Positions 31,247-40,680 of a stretch of 64,000 bases of DNA are shown piece after piece. Location: NCBI RefSeq assembly GCF_001653955.1, contig NZ_CP013022.1, positions 1,054,001-1,118,000 of the forward strand. The letters run 5' to 3'. The position numbers and the translations under genes are program-made. Within the stretch, counting starts at the first letter, position 1. Each line of letters begins with the position of its first letter. The stretch is from Francisella persica ATCC VR-331. GTDB taxonomy: Bacteria > Pseudomonadota > Gammaproteobacteria > Francisellales > Francisellaceae. The notes under the pieces were generated by a model. That model worked only from the letters and a program-made list of their open reading frames with translations. It ran no database searches and was not told the origin of the DNA.

Positions 31247-32665
31247 TTAATAATTTTTTAATTTAATTTTTCTATAAAATATAAAAAACACTACAGGTAT
31301 GATTGACAATACAAAGCATACAGACAACATTTGAATAAATTCTAATAGATTACTATATAAATTATCTGGAGGGACAAAGCCAACAATCACACACAAAATA
31401 GTGCCTATAATACCTAAAAGACAAACAACAGCCATACCAATTTTTCCGCCAGGGATATGAAAATCATCTGTATTTCTTACTGTTTTATTGTTTGTTAACT
31501 TTAGTTTTAAAGCAGCAAAAAACATAATGAGATACATCAAAGAATATATTTGCGTACTAAGAGCTGTAAGAAGCCAGTAATAAGCTTGAACCGAAGACAC
31601 CAACTCTAATAGTAGACATATTATAGTCATAATTATAGCTTGAAGTATTAGTATACCACTTGGTACATCATGTTTATTTGTTTTATCTAACATATCTGGT
31701 AAAAAATGGTCGTCAGCTGTTTGGAGTAATCCTCTTGCTGGTGAAATCATCCAGTTAATCATTGATCCTATTGATCCAACAAAAACCATTAAACCTAAGA
31801 AATAGTAGAAAAACATTGGAATTCCTAAATCATTTAAATAAACTTTAAAAGTTTTGATAGTACCATGAACAACATCAATTTGTGACTGTGGAAATATAAT
31901 CGCAACAGCCAAAGCACCTAGAACCATTGTAAATATTATAAATATTACTGAAATTAAAAGTGCTATGGGAAATGTCTTTTTAGGATTTATAACTTTTCTA
32001 ATATGCACAGTTGCTAACTCAAGCCCCAAGAAAGAAGCTATGATAGCTGTTAATCCCATCCATGATTCTGTAGATGTGAAACTAGGAATTAGATTATCTA
32101 GATGAAAATGGATATTTAGGTTATAACTATTAATAAACCAAATTAATGCAAATAGTACCATTAATAGCATAGGGATTACCATACCAAAAAAAGTACAAGT
32201 ACTAGCAAAAATTGCTGATACTCTTAGACCTTTGAGATTAAGAATTGTCAAAGACCAAAAAACTACAGTTATAAATATAATTGTAAACTTTATATTCTGC
32301 GCAAAATCAGGATTAAATAAGTATGCAATTGTTCCTGCGAGAAATGTTAGAATACTTGGAAACCAGATAAGAGTATTTATCCATTGAAACCACACAGCTA
32401 TCATCGCGACATTAGGGCCAAAAGCTTTTTTAACCCAACCGTATACTCCTTCTTCACCCTTAGCAGTATATGTTGCGGTCATTTCTGCAGATACTAATGC
32501 AACTGGTGCTAAAAATAAAAAAACAGCAACTGCAAAAAAGAAGAATATGTATGTTCCTGAAGTAGCTGTGGAGGGAAGGTTTCTAATATTATCAATAGCT
32601 CCCGTCATTAATAATACTAGCAAGATTAAACCAATTTTTTCTTTTGCTGATGAGTTTACTGTCAT
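31247..32665 (-). CDS. APC-superfamily amino acid antiporter (GadC-like)
   Basis: 472 residues with about 12 membrane helices. GAIDNIRNLPSTATSGTYIFFF at the first helix (read as GAIDNIRNLP plus SGTYIF) and EEGVYGWVKKAFGP after helix 2 match the glutamate:GABA antiporter branch of the APC superfamily. Francisella is known to use a GadC protein for acid and oxidative stress in phagosomes, but more than one such antiporter is found in the genus, so I do not assign the symbol. It has no glutamate decarboxylase gene beside it. It lies 63 bases downstream of trkA on the same strand. Confidence 0.75.
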   Translation of the reverse strand: MTVNSSAKEKIGLILLVLLMTGAIDNIRNLPSTATSGTYIFFFFAVAVFLFLAPVALVSAEMTATYTAKGEEGVYGWVKKAFGPNVAMIAVWFQWINTLIWFPSILTFLAGTIAYLFNPDFAQNIKFTIIFITVVFWSLTILNLKGLRVSAIFASTCTFFGMVIPMLLMVLFALIWFINSYNLNIHFHLDNLIPSFTSTESWMGLTAIIASFLGLELATVHIRKVINPKKTFPIALLISVIFIIFTMVLGALAVAIIFPQSQIDVVHGTIKTFKVYLNDLGIPMFFYYFLGLMVFVGSIGSMINWMISPARGLLQTADDHFLPDMLDKTNKHDVPSGILILQAIIMTIICLLLELVSSVQAYYWLLTALSTQIYSLMYLIMFFAALKLKLTNNKTVRNTDDFHIPGGKIGMAVVCLLGIIGTILCVIVGFVPPDNLYSNLLEFIQMLSVCFVLSIIPVVFFIFYRKIKLKNY

Positions 32666-32728
32666 AGTTACATATTTATGAACACTTTAGTTATATAATA
32701 ACTTAATGGTGTCTAAATTGGCAATCAT

Positions 32729-34102
32729 TTATGCGATATACAATGGCATTACTTGAAAAAGTTTCTCTAAGGTTTGTAATGCGTTTTTATTATCGACTTT
32801 TATTATTAATCTATCTTGATCTTGTATTAGTAAACTATCAGCATAAAACCTTGGGATATTATCAACTTTCATTATCGCAATGATTTCTAGACCTTGAGGT
32901 AATTTTAAGTCACCGATCTTTTTACCTATAACAGTAGACATATTCTCTTGACCATGTACTTTAAGCTCAACAAGCATGTCTTCACTATCTTCGATCTCGT
33001 ACATTCTTAGCATATCAACCTGAGTTAAAAATGCCTTAATTGTTGTATATGAGAAATTATGTGGCGAAATAGAAATATCAATAAGTTTTAGATCTCTAGT
33101 AATATCATAGTATTCGGCACTATTAACTGTAGCTATAGTTTTCTTAGCACCAAGTTTTTTTGCCAAAATTGATGACATAATATTTATCTCATCAGAATTT
33201 GTCAGAGCAAAAAACATATCTGCTTCATCAATACCTTCAGCAATTAATAAATTATTATTAACAGGGTTATAATGTAAAATTGTTGATTTAGATAACTCAT
33301 TCAAAGCAAACTCGCATTTTTGAGCACTTGGATCTATCATTTTAATAATATATCCTTTACTCTCCAAAGATTTAGCTAAAGTGATACTTGCATAATTTAT
33401 ACCTGCTATAAATATCTTTCTGATGTTAGCTTTTTTTGGTTGAAATATTGATAGTATTTGTGATGAATATGCTTTTTTTGAAAGATACATAACTCTATCA
33501 CCAGGATTAACTAAGACACCAGTATCATCAATATCTAATTTTTGGCCACCTCTATATACAGAGATAATATCAACTTTAATATCACCTAGACCTAAATATA
33601 TATCTTTAACTGCAAGACCTATAAGAGGGGAATCTGATGATACTTCAACACCTATAATCTGAACACGCTTGTCAAAAAAACTTGATATAAAATATGCTCC
33701 AGATAAGAAAATTAATTGTTCTAATCTTTTTGTAGTTTCAAAAAATGACTTTATAACCAAATCGATATTATTCAGCAGTTTAGGGAATCTATTATACTCA
33801 GTATCGCGAATTCGTGCGATTTTATAAGGTGTTTTATATAACTTGTAAGCCATATCACATACAGCTATATTTGTAGTATCATTTGATGTCACAGCTATTA
33901 TCATATCAGTATCTTTAAAATTAGCTTCCATCATAATATTTGGTTTTGTAACATCACCAATAATTGTCTGCACATCAAATGCTGATGAGATAAAGCCAAG
34001 TTTTTCTTTATCTAAGTCAATGACAGAAACTTGATGGTCCAAACTTAGTCTTTGAGTCAAATATACCCCTAATTGCCCAGCTCCTAAAATAGCTATTCTC
34101 AT
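32729..34102 (-). CDS. trkA: Trk system potassium uptake protein TrkA
   Basis: 457 residues, the family length. Two RCK modules follow each other, each an NAD(H)-binding TrkA_N (first with MRIAILGAGQLGVYL, second with KIFIAGINYASITLAKSLESK split over about 225-250) and a TrkA_C domain. TrkA is the cytoplasmic regulatory ring of the TrkH/G potassium channel. No trkH is near. It is divergent from the suf regulator, leaving a 150-bp intergenic region with room for two promoters. Confidence 0.93.
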   Translation of the reverse strand: MRIAILGAGQLGVYLTQRLSLDHQVSVIDLDKEKLGFISSAFDVQTIIGDVTKPNIMMEANFKDTDMIIAVTSNDTTNIAVCDMAYKLYKTPYKIARIRDTEYNRFPKLLNNIDLVIKSFFETTKRLEQLIFLSGAYFISSFFDKRVQIIGVEVSSDSPLIGLAVKDIYLGLGDIKVDIISVYRGGQKLDIDDTGVLVNPGDRVMYLSKKAYSSQILSIFQPKKANIRKIFIAGINYASITLAKSLESKGYIIKMIDPSAQKCEFALNELSKSTILHYNPVNNNLLIAEGIDEADMFFALTNSDEINIMSSILAKKLGAKKTIATVNSAEYYDITRDLKLIDISISPHNFSYTTIKAFLTQVDMLRMYEIEDSEDMLVELKVHGQENMSTVIGKKIGDLKLPQGLEIIAIMKVDNIPRFYADSLLIQDQDRLIIKVDNKNALQTLEKLFQVMPLYIA

Positions 34103-34255
34103 AATTAAATTGTTATATTACTTTAAATGATAGTATGTAAGTTTAAACATGCTAATATAAGGCAGGAAAATAATCAAATTTTTAATTTACATTTATCCTT
34201 GTAAATATTATTATGTAGGCATATGATACTAAATCAGTATAGATTGAAGATAATT

Positions 34256-34666
34256 ATGCTTAAGGTAAGTAAATTACTCGACTACGGTTTACTAGTAGTT
34301 GTTACAATAGCACAGAATGATTCTAATCCATATAGTGCTGCAAAAATTGCTGAATCTACGAGACTCAATATCCCAACAGTAAGAAAGCTACTAAATCAAC
34401 TATCTTTGACAAATATTGTAACCTCAAAGCGAGGTATCGAAGGAGGCTACACACTAGTTAAAGATCCAATAAATATCACTGTTTTAGATATTGTTAAATG
34501 TGTAGAAAAAAACGTAAATCTAACAGAATGTTGTGATTTGCAAAAAAAATGTAACTTAGGAAACTGTATGGTGAGTGGTTATTGGAGAGTTTTAAACAGT
34601 CAACTACTTGATTTACTATCAAAAACGTCAATTTATGATATTATCAACAACAAAGAAAAGAGTTAA
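34256..34666 (+). CDS. Rrf2-family Fe-S cluster regulator of the suf operon
   Basis: 136 residues from ATG 34256, supported by GAAGA at 34246-34250; an ATG 33 bases upstream has no site. The N-terminal winged helix (MLKVSKLLDYGLLVVV, AAKIAESTRLNIPTVRKLL) is of the IscR/SufR type. The cluster-binding loop holds Cys82, Cys92, Cys93, Cys99 and Cys104 (ECCDLQKKCNLGNC), so it probably senses Fe-S status. It is followed 6 bases later by sufB and presumably controls it, as in operons where this regulator heads suf. Confidence 0.88.
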   Translation: MLKVSKLLDYGLLVVVTIAQNDSNPYSAAKIAESTRLNIPTVRKLLNQLSLTNIVTSKRGIEGGYTLVKDPINITVLDIVKCVEKNVNLTECCDLQKKCNLGNCMVSGYWRVLNSQLLDLLSKTSIYDIINNKEKS

Positions 34667-34672
34667 AATAAA

Positions 34673-36118
34673 ATGAGTGATAATTTAGATAAAATAATTG
34701 AGCGAGACTATGAGCATGGTTTTGTTACTAATATTGAAGCAGAAACGATTGAAGCCGGTCTAAATGAGGATGTGATTCATCTAATATCAGCAAGAAAAAA
34801 TGAGCCTGAATTCTTATTAGAATGGCGCCTAAAAGCTTATAACAAATGGCTAGAAATGAAGTCGCCTAAGTGGGCTGATTTAAATTATCCTCATATAGAT
34901 TTTCAGGCTATTAGCTATTACTCGTCTCCTAAGTCACTAAAAAATCATCCAAAAAGCTTAGATGAGATTGACCCAGAAATTATTGAGACTTATAACAAAC
35001 TTGGTATACCTTTGCATGAGCAAGAAATGTTAGCAGGTGTGCGAAATATTGCTGTAGACGCGGTATTTGACTCAGTATCTGTTGTAACAACATTTAAAGA
35101 AAAGTTAGCTGAAGCAGGAGTAATATTTTGCCCAATATCAGAAGCAGTGCAAAAATACACTGAACTTATACAAAAATATCTTGGCTCAATAGTTCCTCAA
35201 GGTGATAATTTTTTTGCCGCTCTTAATTCAGCGGTATTTAGTGATGGTTCATTTGTATATATTCCTAAGGGTGTGACTTGCCCAATGGAATTATCAACAT
35301 ACTTTAGAATTAATGCTATGAATACTGGACAGTTTGAAAGGACCTTGATTATTGCTGATGAGGGTAGCTATGTAAGTTATTTAGAAGGCTGTACTGCTCC
35401 AATGCGTGATGAAAATCAACTTCATGCCGCAGTTGTTGAGTTAGTAGCACTAGATGGTGCTGAAATTAAATACTCGACAGTACAAAACTGGTACCCAGGT
35501 GATAAAGATGGTAAAGGTGGAATTTATAATTTTGTAACAAAAAGAGGAGTCTGTTACAAAAAGGCAAAAATTTCATGGACGCAGGTTGAAACAGGCTCTG
35601 CTATCACATGGAAATATCCTTCTGTAGTTTTACGTGGAGATAATTCAACTGGTGAGTTCTATTCTGTAGCACTAACTCGTCATGCTCAACAAGCTGATAC
35701 AGGTACAAAAATGATTCATCTTGGTAGAAACACTAAAAGTACCATCATTTCAAAAGGTATATCTGCAGGCAAGGCGTCACAAGCATATAGAGGTTTAGTA
35801 AGAATTGCACCGAATGCTACTAACTCAAGAAACTTCTCACAATGTGACTCTTTACTGATTGGTCATAGTTGTGGGGCACATACTTACCCATATATAGAAA
35901 ACAAAAGTAATTCCTCACAGATAGAGCACGAGGCTACAACCTCTAAGATTTCTGATGATCAGCTTTTCTATTGCAAACAAAGAGGTCTATCAGAAGATGA
36001 TGCAATTGCTATGATTGTAAATGGTTTCTGTAAAGAAGTATTTAATAAACTTCCTCTTGAGTTCGCTGTAGAAGCTCAGAAACTTATGGAAGTTAGTCTA
36101 GAAGGTGCGGTTGGTTAA
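34673..36118 (+). CDS. sufB: Fe-S cluster assembly scaffold SufB
   Basis: 481 residues, full length. SufB forms SufBC2D, the scaffold that builds Fe-S clusters under oxidative or iron stress. The beta-helix core contains [20 protein letters not shown] (SufB signature) and the C-terminal [14 protein letters not shown] and [16 protein letters not shown] segments, which hold a conserved cysteine and the SufC-contact region. It starts 6 bases after the regulator and is the first structural gene of suf. Confidence 0.97.
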   Translation: MSDNLDKIIERDYEHGFVTNIEAETIEAGLNEDVIHLISARKNEPEFLLEWRLKAYNKWLEMKSPKWADLNYPHIDFQAISYYSSPKSLKNHPKSLDEIDPEIIETYNKLGIPLHEQEMLAGVRNIAVDAVFDSVSVVTTFKEKLAEAGVIFCPISEAVQKYTELIQKYLGSIVPQGDNFFAALNSAVFSDGSFVYIPKGVTCPMELSTYFRINAMNTGQFERTLIIADEGSYVSYLEGCTAPMRDENQLHAAVVELVALDGAEIKYSTVQNWYPGDKDGKGGIYNFVTKRGVCYKKAKISWTQVETGSAITWKYPSVVLRGDNSTGEFYSVALTRHAQQADTGTKMIHLGRNTKSTIISKGISAGKASQAYRGLVRIAPNATNSRNFSQCDSLLIGHSCGAHTYPYIENKSNSSQIEHEATTSKISDDQLFYCKQRGLSEDDAIAMIVNGFCKEVFNKLPLEFAVEAQKLMEVSLEGAVG

Positions 36119-36156
36119 GCTATAAGTTATAATAACTTGATAAAAAGGTTTTAAAA

Positions 36157-36906
36157 ATGTTATTAGAAATTAAAGATTTACATGTAAGTGTTGGTGAGCA
36201 AAAAAAACGAATATTAAAAGGATTAAACTTAACAGTTAAAAAAGGTGAAGTTCATGCAATTATGGGACCTAATGGTGCTGGTAAGAGTACTTTAAGTAAT
36301 GTTTTAGCTGGTAAAGATGGTTATGAAATTACTCAAGGTTATATCACATTTGATGATAAAGATTTAAATGACTTAAGTATCTCAGAAAGGGCTGCAGCTG
36401 GTATCTTTTTAAGCTTACAGTATCCCATTGAAATACCTGGAGTTAGTAATGTCCAATTCCTTAAAACAGCTATAAATAGCGTTAGAAAGCAAAATGGCAA
36501 AGATGAGATTGATGCTATTTCTTTTATGAAAAAACTAAAAGAAAATATGCAGATATTAAAAATTGATCAAAAATATATGTCACGCGGTGTTAATGAAGGT
36601 TTCTCTGGTGGTGAGAAGAAGCGTAATGAGATGCTGCAACTTATGATGCTTGAACCAAAATTAGCCATATTAGATGAAACTGATTCTGGCTTGGATATTG
36701 ATGCTCTACAAGTAGTATCACAAGGTGCAAATAGTATGAGATCTGCAAATAGAAGTTTCTTAGTAATTACTCATTATCAAAGACTTCTAGACCATATTCA
36801 ACCAGACTTTGTCCATGTTTTAGCAGATGGCAAAATAGTTAAAACTGGTGGCAAAGAGCTTGCTCTTGAATTAGAAGAAAAAGGTTATTCTTGGTTAAAT
36901 AGCTAA
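36157..36906 (+). CDS. sufC: Fe-S assembly ATPase SufC
   Basis: 249 residues, ABC-type ATPase without membrane domains. Walker A GPNGAGKST (about 38-46), signature FSGGEKKRNE, Walker B LAILDETDSGLD and the switch histidine in VITHYQRLL are intact. It energises the SufBC2D scaffold. The gene lies 38 bases after sufB and 3 bases before sufD. Confidence 0.97.
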   Translation: MLLEIKDLHVSVGEQKKRILKGLNLTVKKGEVHAIMGPNGAGKSTLSNVLAGKDGYEITQGYITFDDKDLNDLSISERAAAGIFLSLQYPIEIPGVSNVQFLKTAINSVRKQNGKDEIDAISFMKKLKENMQILKIDQKYMSRGVNEGFSGGEKKRNEMLQLMMLEPKLAILDETDSGLDIDALQVVSQGANSMRSANRSFLVITHYQRLLDHIQPDFVHVLADGKIVKTGGKELALELEEKGYSWLNS

Positions 36907-36909
36907 AGG

Positions 36910-38064
36910 TTGCTAAAAATGTTAATAAATAACAAATCTCTACCTACAACTAAACAAGAAAGCTGGAAGTATACAAATATTGCTTCTATTTATGACAAAA
37001 ATAATATCAAAGAATTACTAAAAGAATCGCCTCAGTCAAAAGACTATCTTGAAGGCTTTAAGTTTGATACACAAGAGAATGTTGTAATCATACTTGATGG
37101 TGTGCTAGCTATTGATTATAACAAAAAACTAAAGCATATTAGTGCCTTAGAATTACACAAAGACGATAGAAATATGTCTAAACTAGCTATAGAGAATTCT
37201 AAACACTTCGGTATTAATATAGCTAAAGATACTAAAGATTGCTTAAGCCTAATTTTCATAAATACTGATATGGCTAAGAATAAATTAACAAATATATCAC
37301 TAAAGCTTGATGTCAATATGTTTGCTAGTCTAGATTTAGATATTGACTTTGTAAACCTTACTGAAAATTCTGCGATAAATTTATTTTTAGATATAAATAT
37401 TGCTGAATCTGCAAAAGTCAATTTTACCAACAATACTAATAATCCAAATAATACTAAGTTAATCACAACAGCAAACTATTTAATAAATTTAGATAGAGCC
37501 GCTGAGTTCAATGGATTTAATCTTATTAATAAATATGCTCTATTAAGAAGTGATTTTGTAGTTAATCTCAATAAGCCTCATTCAAGATTTGATGTCAGAG
37601 GACTATACTTGGTAAATGATAATATTATTGCTAACACTTGTTTTTTAGTTAATCACAATGCCTCACATACTTTTAGTAGTGTTAACTTCCGTGGTGTTGC
37701 TAATGGTAATGCTAAGGCTTGGTTTAATGCTAAAGCGATAGTTAATAAAGGTATTGAGAAAATACAAGCATATCAAAATAATAAAAACATACAATTAAGC
37801 AATAAAGCTGAGATAAACACTAAGCCAGAGTTAAAGATTTTTGCTGATGATGTAGTCTGTACTCATGGCGCTACGATAGGGCAGCTAGATAAAGATGCTT
37901 TATTCTATTTACAATCTAGGGGGCTAGAGCTTCATTATGCCCAACATTTTCTTCTAGAAAGCTTTTTAAAATCTCAGCTGACAGCCGATGATTTTCCTTT
38001 TGAAAATAAAATTAAAGAAAAGATAATGGAATCTTTAGATGATATCCTCCATACTATTATTTAA
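36910..38064 (+). CDS. sufD: Fe-S assembly scaffold SufD
   Basis: 384 residues. SufD is the SufB paralogue in the scaffold. The N-terminal SWKYTNIASIYDKN and the C-terminal TKPELKIFADDVVCTHGATIG (split as TKPELKIFADDV and CTHGATIG) with DALFYLQSRGL are the diagnostic regions, including the histidine that contributes to cluster assembly. The middle beta-helix is divergent and Asn-rich. It is the last intact suf gene: no sufS, sufE or sufU follows, so the sulfur donor must be encoded elsewhere. Confidence 0.93.
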   Translation: MLKMLINNKSLPTTKQESWKYTNIASIYDKNNIKELLKESPQSKDYLEGFKFDTQENVVIILDGVLAIDYNKKLKHISALELHKDDRNMSKLAIENSKHFGINIAKDTKDCLSLIFINTDMAKNKLTNISLKLDVNMFASLDLDIDFVNLTENSAINLFLDINIAESAKVNFTNNTNNPNNTKLITTANYLINLDRAAEFNGFNLINKYALLRSDFVVNLNKPHSRFDVRGLYLVNDNIIANTCFLVNHNASHTFSSVNFRGVANGNAKAWFNAKAIVNKGIEKIQAYQNNKNIQLSNKAEINTKPELKIFADDVVCTHGATIGQLDKDALFYLQSRGLELHYAQHFLLESFLKSQLTADDFPFENKIKEKIMESLDDILHTII

Positions 38065-38157
38065 TAGTATTAATAGCTAACAATAAATTCTTATTTATTT
38101 TTCTTTTATATGGTAAATTAGAGCTATATTTAAATTAGTTTTTAAAATAAAATACTT

Positions 38158-38890
38158 ATGAAAGAAGTTTTGATGTGCCGACCAACGGCTTTTTATGTTG
38201 TTTATGCTATATGATCCATTGATGCAAGTTAATAATAAATAATAAACCTAATAAAACTTTAGCATTTAACAATGGCAAAATCTTTATGACACTGATCAAA
38301 AACTTGGTTCAAAAATCAATTTAATTGAACAGGGCGAAAATGCTCCAGATATGATCTTTATAGCAAATGCTGAATATAGCAGGTAATTTTCGTCCTGTAG
38401 AAAGAAGGCCTGAAGAAGTATGATTCCAAAAATGGTTTAATGATAATGGCTATAGGTTGAAACTCTAGATTGCTACCATAGTTGGCGAAGGAAATGCTCT
38501 ATTATTCTATAATAAGCTCTATTGTGGTTATGGATACCGCAGCAGTTTAAAGACAACTCAACAATTAGCGCTAAATTAGTTGATGTTGAAGCAGTAGAAT
38601 TAAAGATTGTTGATTCTTTCTTTTATGATCTTGATTAACTATTTTGTCATTTAAGTGATAGAGACACTGTATGTACTATTGAAAAAAGCATATGCTAATG
38701 CTCAAAAAAAGCCAAGAATCATAAATGCTATTTATTTGAACTGACTCTTATGAGCAGATTGCTAATCAATTTGCACAAATAAGTATTTATACAAATGGGA
38801 AACTAATTATTAGTGGTTGGAATGATAAGCTTAGAAAACAGTTATATTAGATGTCAGTGATTTAGAAAAGCAGCAAGTAGTGTGGCATTA
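38158..38890 (+). pseudogene. DDAH/CtlX-like guanidino hydrolase, decayed
   Basis: It opens MKEVLMCRPTAFYVVYAI (expected MxRPxxFxVxYAINPWM) and then breaks by frameshift. Later pieces follow the amidinotransferase/arginine-deiminase superfamily order: LIEQGENAPDMIF and NAEYSR (substrate-guanidine region), NFRPVERRPEE, IVGEGNALLFYNKLYCGYG and SFFYDLD (catalytic-domain strands). At least six stops or shifts occur. Members hydrolyse dimethylarginine or citrulline-like substrates. It occupies the position after sufD where sufS might be expected. Confidence 0.6.
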
Positions 38891-39006
38891 AGTGTATGAT
38901 TCTTAAGCTAGCTTAATATAAAATATTTGCTGGCAAATATAATTAATTAAAATTTATATATCTGCTAAACTCAATAATGAGATTATTGTAGAGGAGTTAT
39001 TAATTC

Positions 39007-39696
39007 ATGAAAAAAAAGATTATTTCTATTACTTTAGTAAGCCTTTTTACAACGACATCATTTGCTATAGCATTTGGCGATTGTCATTATCATAATACAA
39101 TCAAATATTCTGCTCAGGCTGAAACTACAGTTAAAAGTGAGAGTATACTTGTCCAGGTTACAGGCTATGCAACAACAACATTTGAAAAACAAAATAGTAT
39201 AGAAAAACAAATTTCAGGTAATGTTAATAATATAGTTAAATCTAACTGGAAAGTGAAAAAAATTGAGCAGACTGCTAGCAATAGTGGTGCGATTAATATC
39301 ACTATCAAACTACAAGCTAGAATATCACAAAGTGATCTTAATAAGCTGCAAACAGCATTTGAGAATCAAGACAAATCTTCAGGCACAAAACTAGTTGTCG
39401 ATGTATTAGATTACAATCCTCCTGCTAAAGATATACAAGCAGCAAAACAAAAGCTAATGATTAAACTTTTTAATGATACTAAAGATTATCTTGCTAACTT
39501 TAATAAACAAACTAATAGTAATTATACTATCCAATCTATACAATACATTGATGTAGATGATGGTTATCAGCCTAGGAATAATTTAATGTTAATGAAAACA
39601 TCTTATAACGCTAATGCAAGCTCAAATAGCTACAATACTATAGCTGTATCTCAATGTATTAATATCAAGGCTAATGTTACATTTATGGAGAAATAA
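39007..39696 (+). CDS. Secreted SIMPL/DUF541-like protein
   Basis: 229 residues with a Sec signal peptide (MKKKIISITLVSLFTTTSFA, cleavage likely after SFA). The mature part has alternating beta strands and long amphipathic helices (AAKQKLMIKLFNDTKDYL), plus a C-terminal INIKANVTFMEK strand like the end of a SIMPL/DUF541 domain. The family call is by pattern only. The function of SIMPL proteins is poorly known, with some implicated in oxidative stress. It ends 3 bases before trxA, so the two are probably co-transcribed, which fits a stress or redox role in the envelope. Confidence 0.5.
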   Translation: MKKKIISITLVSLFTTTSFAIAFGDCHYHNTIKYSAQAETTVKSESILVQVTGYATTTFEKQNSIEKQISGNVNNIVKSNWKVKKIEQTASNSGAINITIKLQARISQSDLNKLQTAFENQDKSSGTKLVVDVLDYNPPAKDIQAAKQKLMIKLFNDTKDYLANFNKQTNSNYTIQSIQYIDVDDGYQPRNNLMLMKTSYNANASSNSYNTIAVSQCINIKANVTFMEK

Positions 39697-39699
39697 ACT

Positions 39700-40026
39700 A
39701 TGGCATTGAGTAATGTTATAAAAACAGATAAAGCTAATTTTGAAAAACTTATTAATAGCACAAACAAGGTTGTTTTAGTTAATTTTTACGCTGATTGGTG
39801 TGGACCATGTAAGACACTAGGTCCGATTCTTGATCAACTTTCAAAAGACTATCAAAATGCTATGATTGTTAAAGTAAATGTTGATGACAATCAAAATTTA
39901 GCTACTAAATTTTCTATTAGAAGTATCCCAACCTTGATTATTTTTAAAAATGGTAAGCAAGTTGAGACTCTAATGGGCGTCCATACCGGCTCTCAGTTAG
40001 AGCAAAAGCTAAAAGTATATGAGTAA
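39700..40026 (+). CDS. trxA: Thioredoxin
   Basis: 108 residues, the classical length. The active site WCGPC has Cys34 and Cys37, and the cis-proline is in SIRSIPTLIIF. There is no signal peptide, so it acts in the cytoplasm to reduce disulfides. It sits between a secreted protein (gap 3) and the DUF3293 gene (8-base overlap). Francisella genomes usually hold more than one thioredoxin, so this may not be the main one. Confidence 0.93.
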   Translation: MALSNVIKTDKANFEKLINSTNKVVLVNFYADWCGPCKTLGPILDQLSKDYQNAMIVKVNVDDNQNLATKFSIRSIPTLIIFKNGKQVETLMGVHTGSQLEQKLKVYE

Positions 40027-40435
40027 AGAGTTCAAATCTCAAGGTTTATGCCAGTGGTATTTTAAGACGCTTTTTGAAATACCAGTTAAACCAAATAAAT
40101 TTCCTAAAGAATTTGCTATAATAACCGCTTATAATCCACTTAATCAAAAACTAACTACTCAAGAAAACATTTTTAGAAATATTCTCTTAAAATACCAATT
40201 AACTAGAAAATATAATTGGGTGTATCAAATCAACGGCTTTGATAAAAGTACTCAATACAAAGAAAATGGTTTTATGTTTAATTCTGAATCTTTAGATAGC
40301 GCTTGTGAACTTGGTCAAAAATATTCTCAAGATGCTATTTATTATGTAATTGGTAATATTCTCTATGTTTGTAAGTGTGAGCCAGGTAAAAGGAAGCTTA
40401 TCGAAGTAGGTAAGTTTTTATCTAGGATTTGCTGA
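40019..40435 (+). CDS. DUF3293 family protein
   Basis: 138 residues, small cytoplasmic protein. EFAIITAYNPLNQKL, ENIFRNILLKYQL and ALELGQKYSQDAIYYV-like segments (CELGQKYSQDAIYYV here) match the DUF3293 pattern (ITAxNP, SEERNxxLxxxL, AxxLGxxFxQxAI). Function unknown. It overlaps the end of trxA by 8 bases and therefore belongs to the same transcript. Confidence 0.7.
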   Translation: MSKEFKSQGLCQWYFKTLFEIPVKPNKFPKEFAIITAYNPLNQKLTTQENIFRNILLKYQLTRKYNWVYQINGFDKSTQYKENGFMFNSESLDSACELGQKYSQDAIYYVIGNILYVCKCEPGKRKLIEVGKFLSRIC

Positions 40436-40439
40436 TACA

Positions 40440-40680
40440 AAATTAACAATTCTTTTAAATTCATCAACATAATCAAGAAAAATCTATTTTCCTTTATTTG
40501 TGATTTTATAAGTTGTCATTGGTTTACCAGATTTGAAAGATTTGTTATTTATAATATAACCATTTTTAATAAAGACTTTCATATGTGTACTAATATGCCT
40601 ATCAGTTAATTCTAATAAAGTTTTTATATCTTTAATTGTCGACTACTGAATATATAATAAGTAATTATTTTTGTCATAAT
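40440..40680 (-). pseudogene. Winged-helix transcriptional regulator (HTH_34 type), disrupted
   Basis: Read leftward, an open piece LLELTDRHISTHMKVFIKNG is followed by YIINNKSFKSGKPMTTYKIT and NKGK. This is the recognition helix and wing of small HTH_34/ArsR-like regulators. A TAG follows NKGK directly and is followed by FLDYVDEFKRIVNF, the natural C-terminus. The N-terminus is shifted out of frame. It lies immediately after DUF3293, on the opposite strand. Confidence 0.6.
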
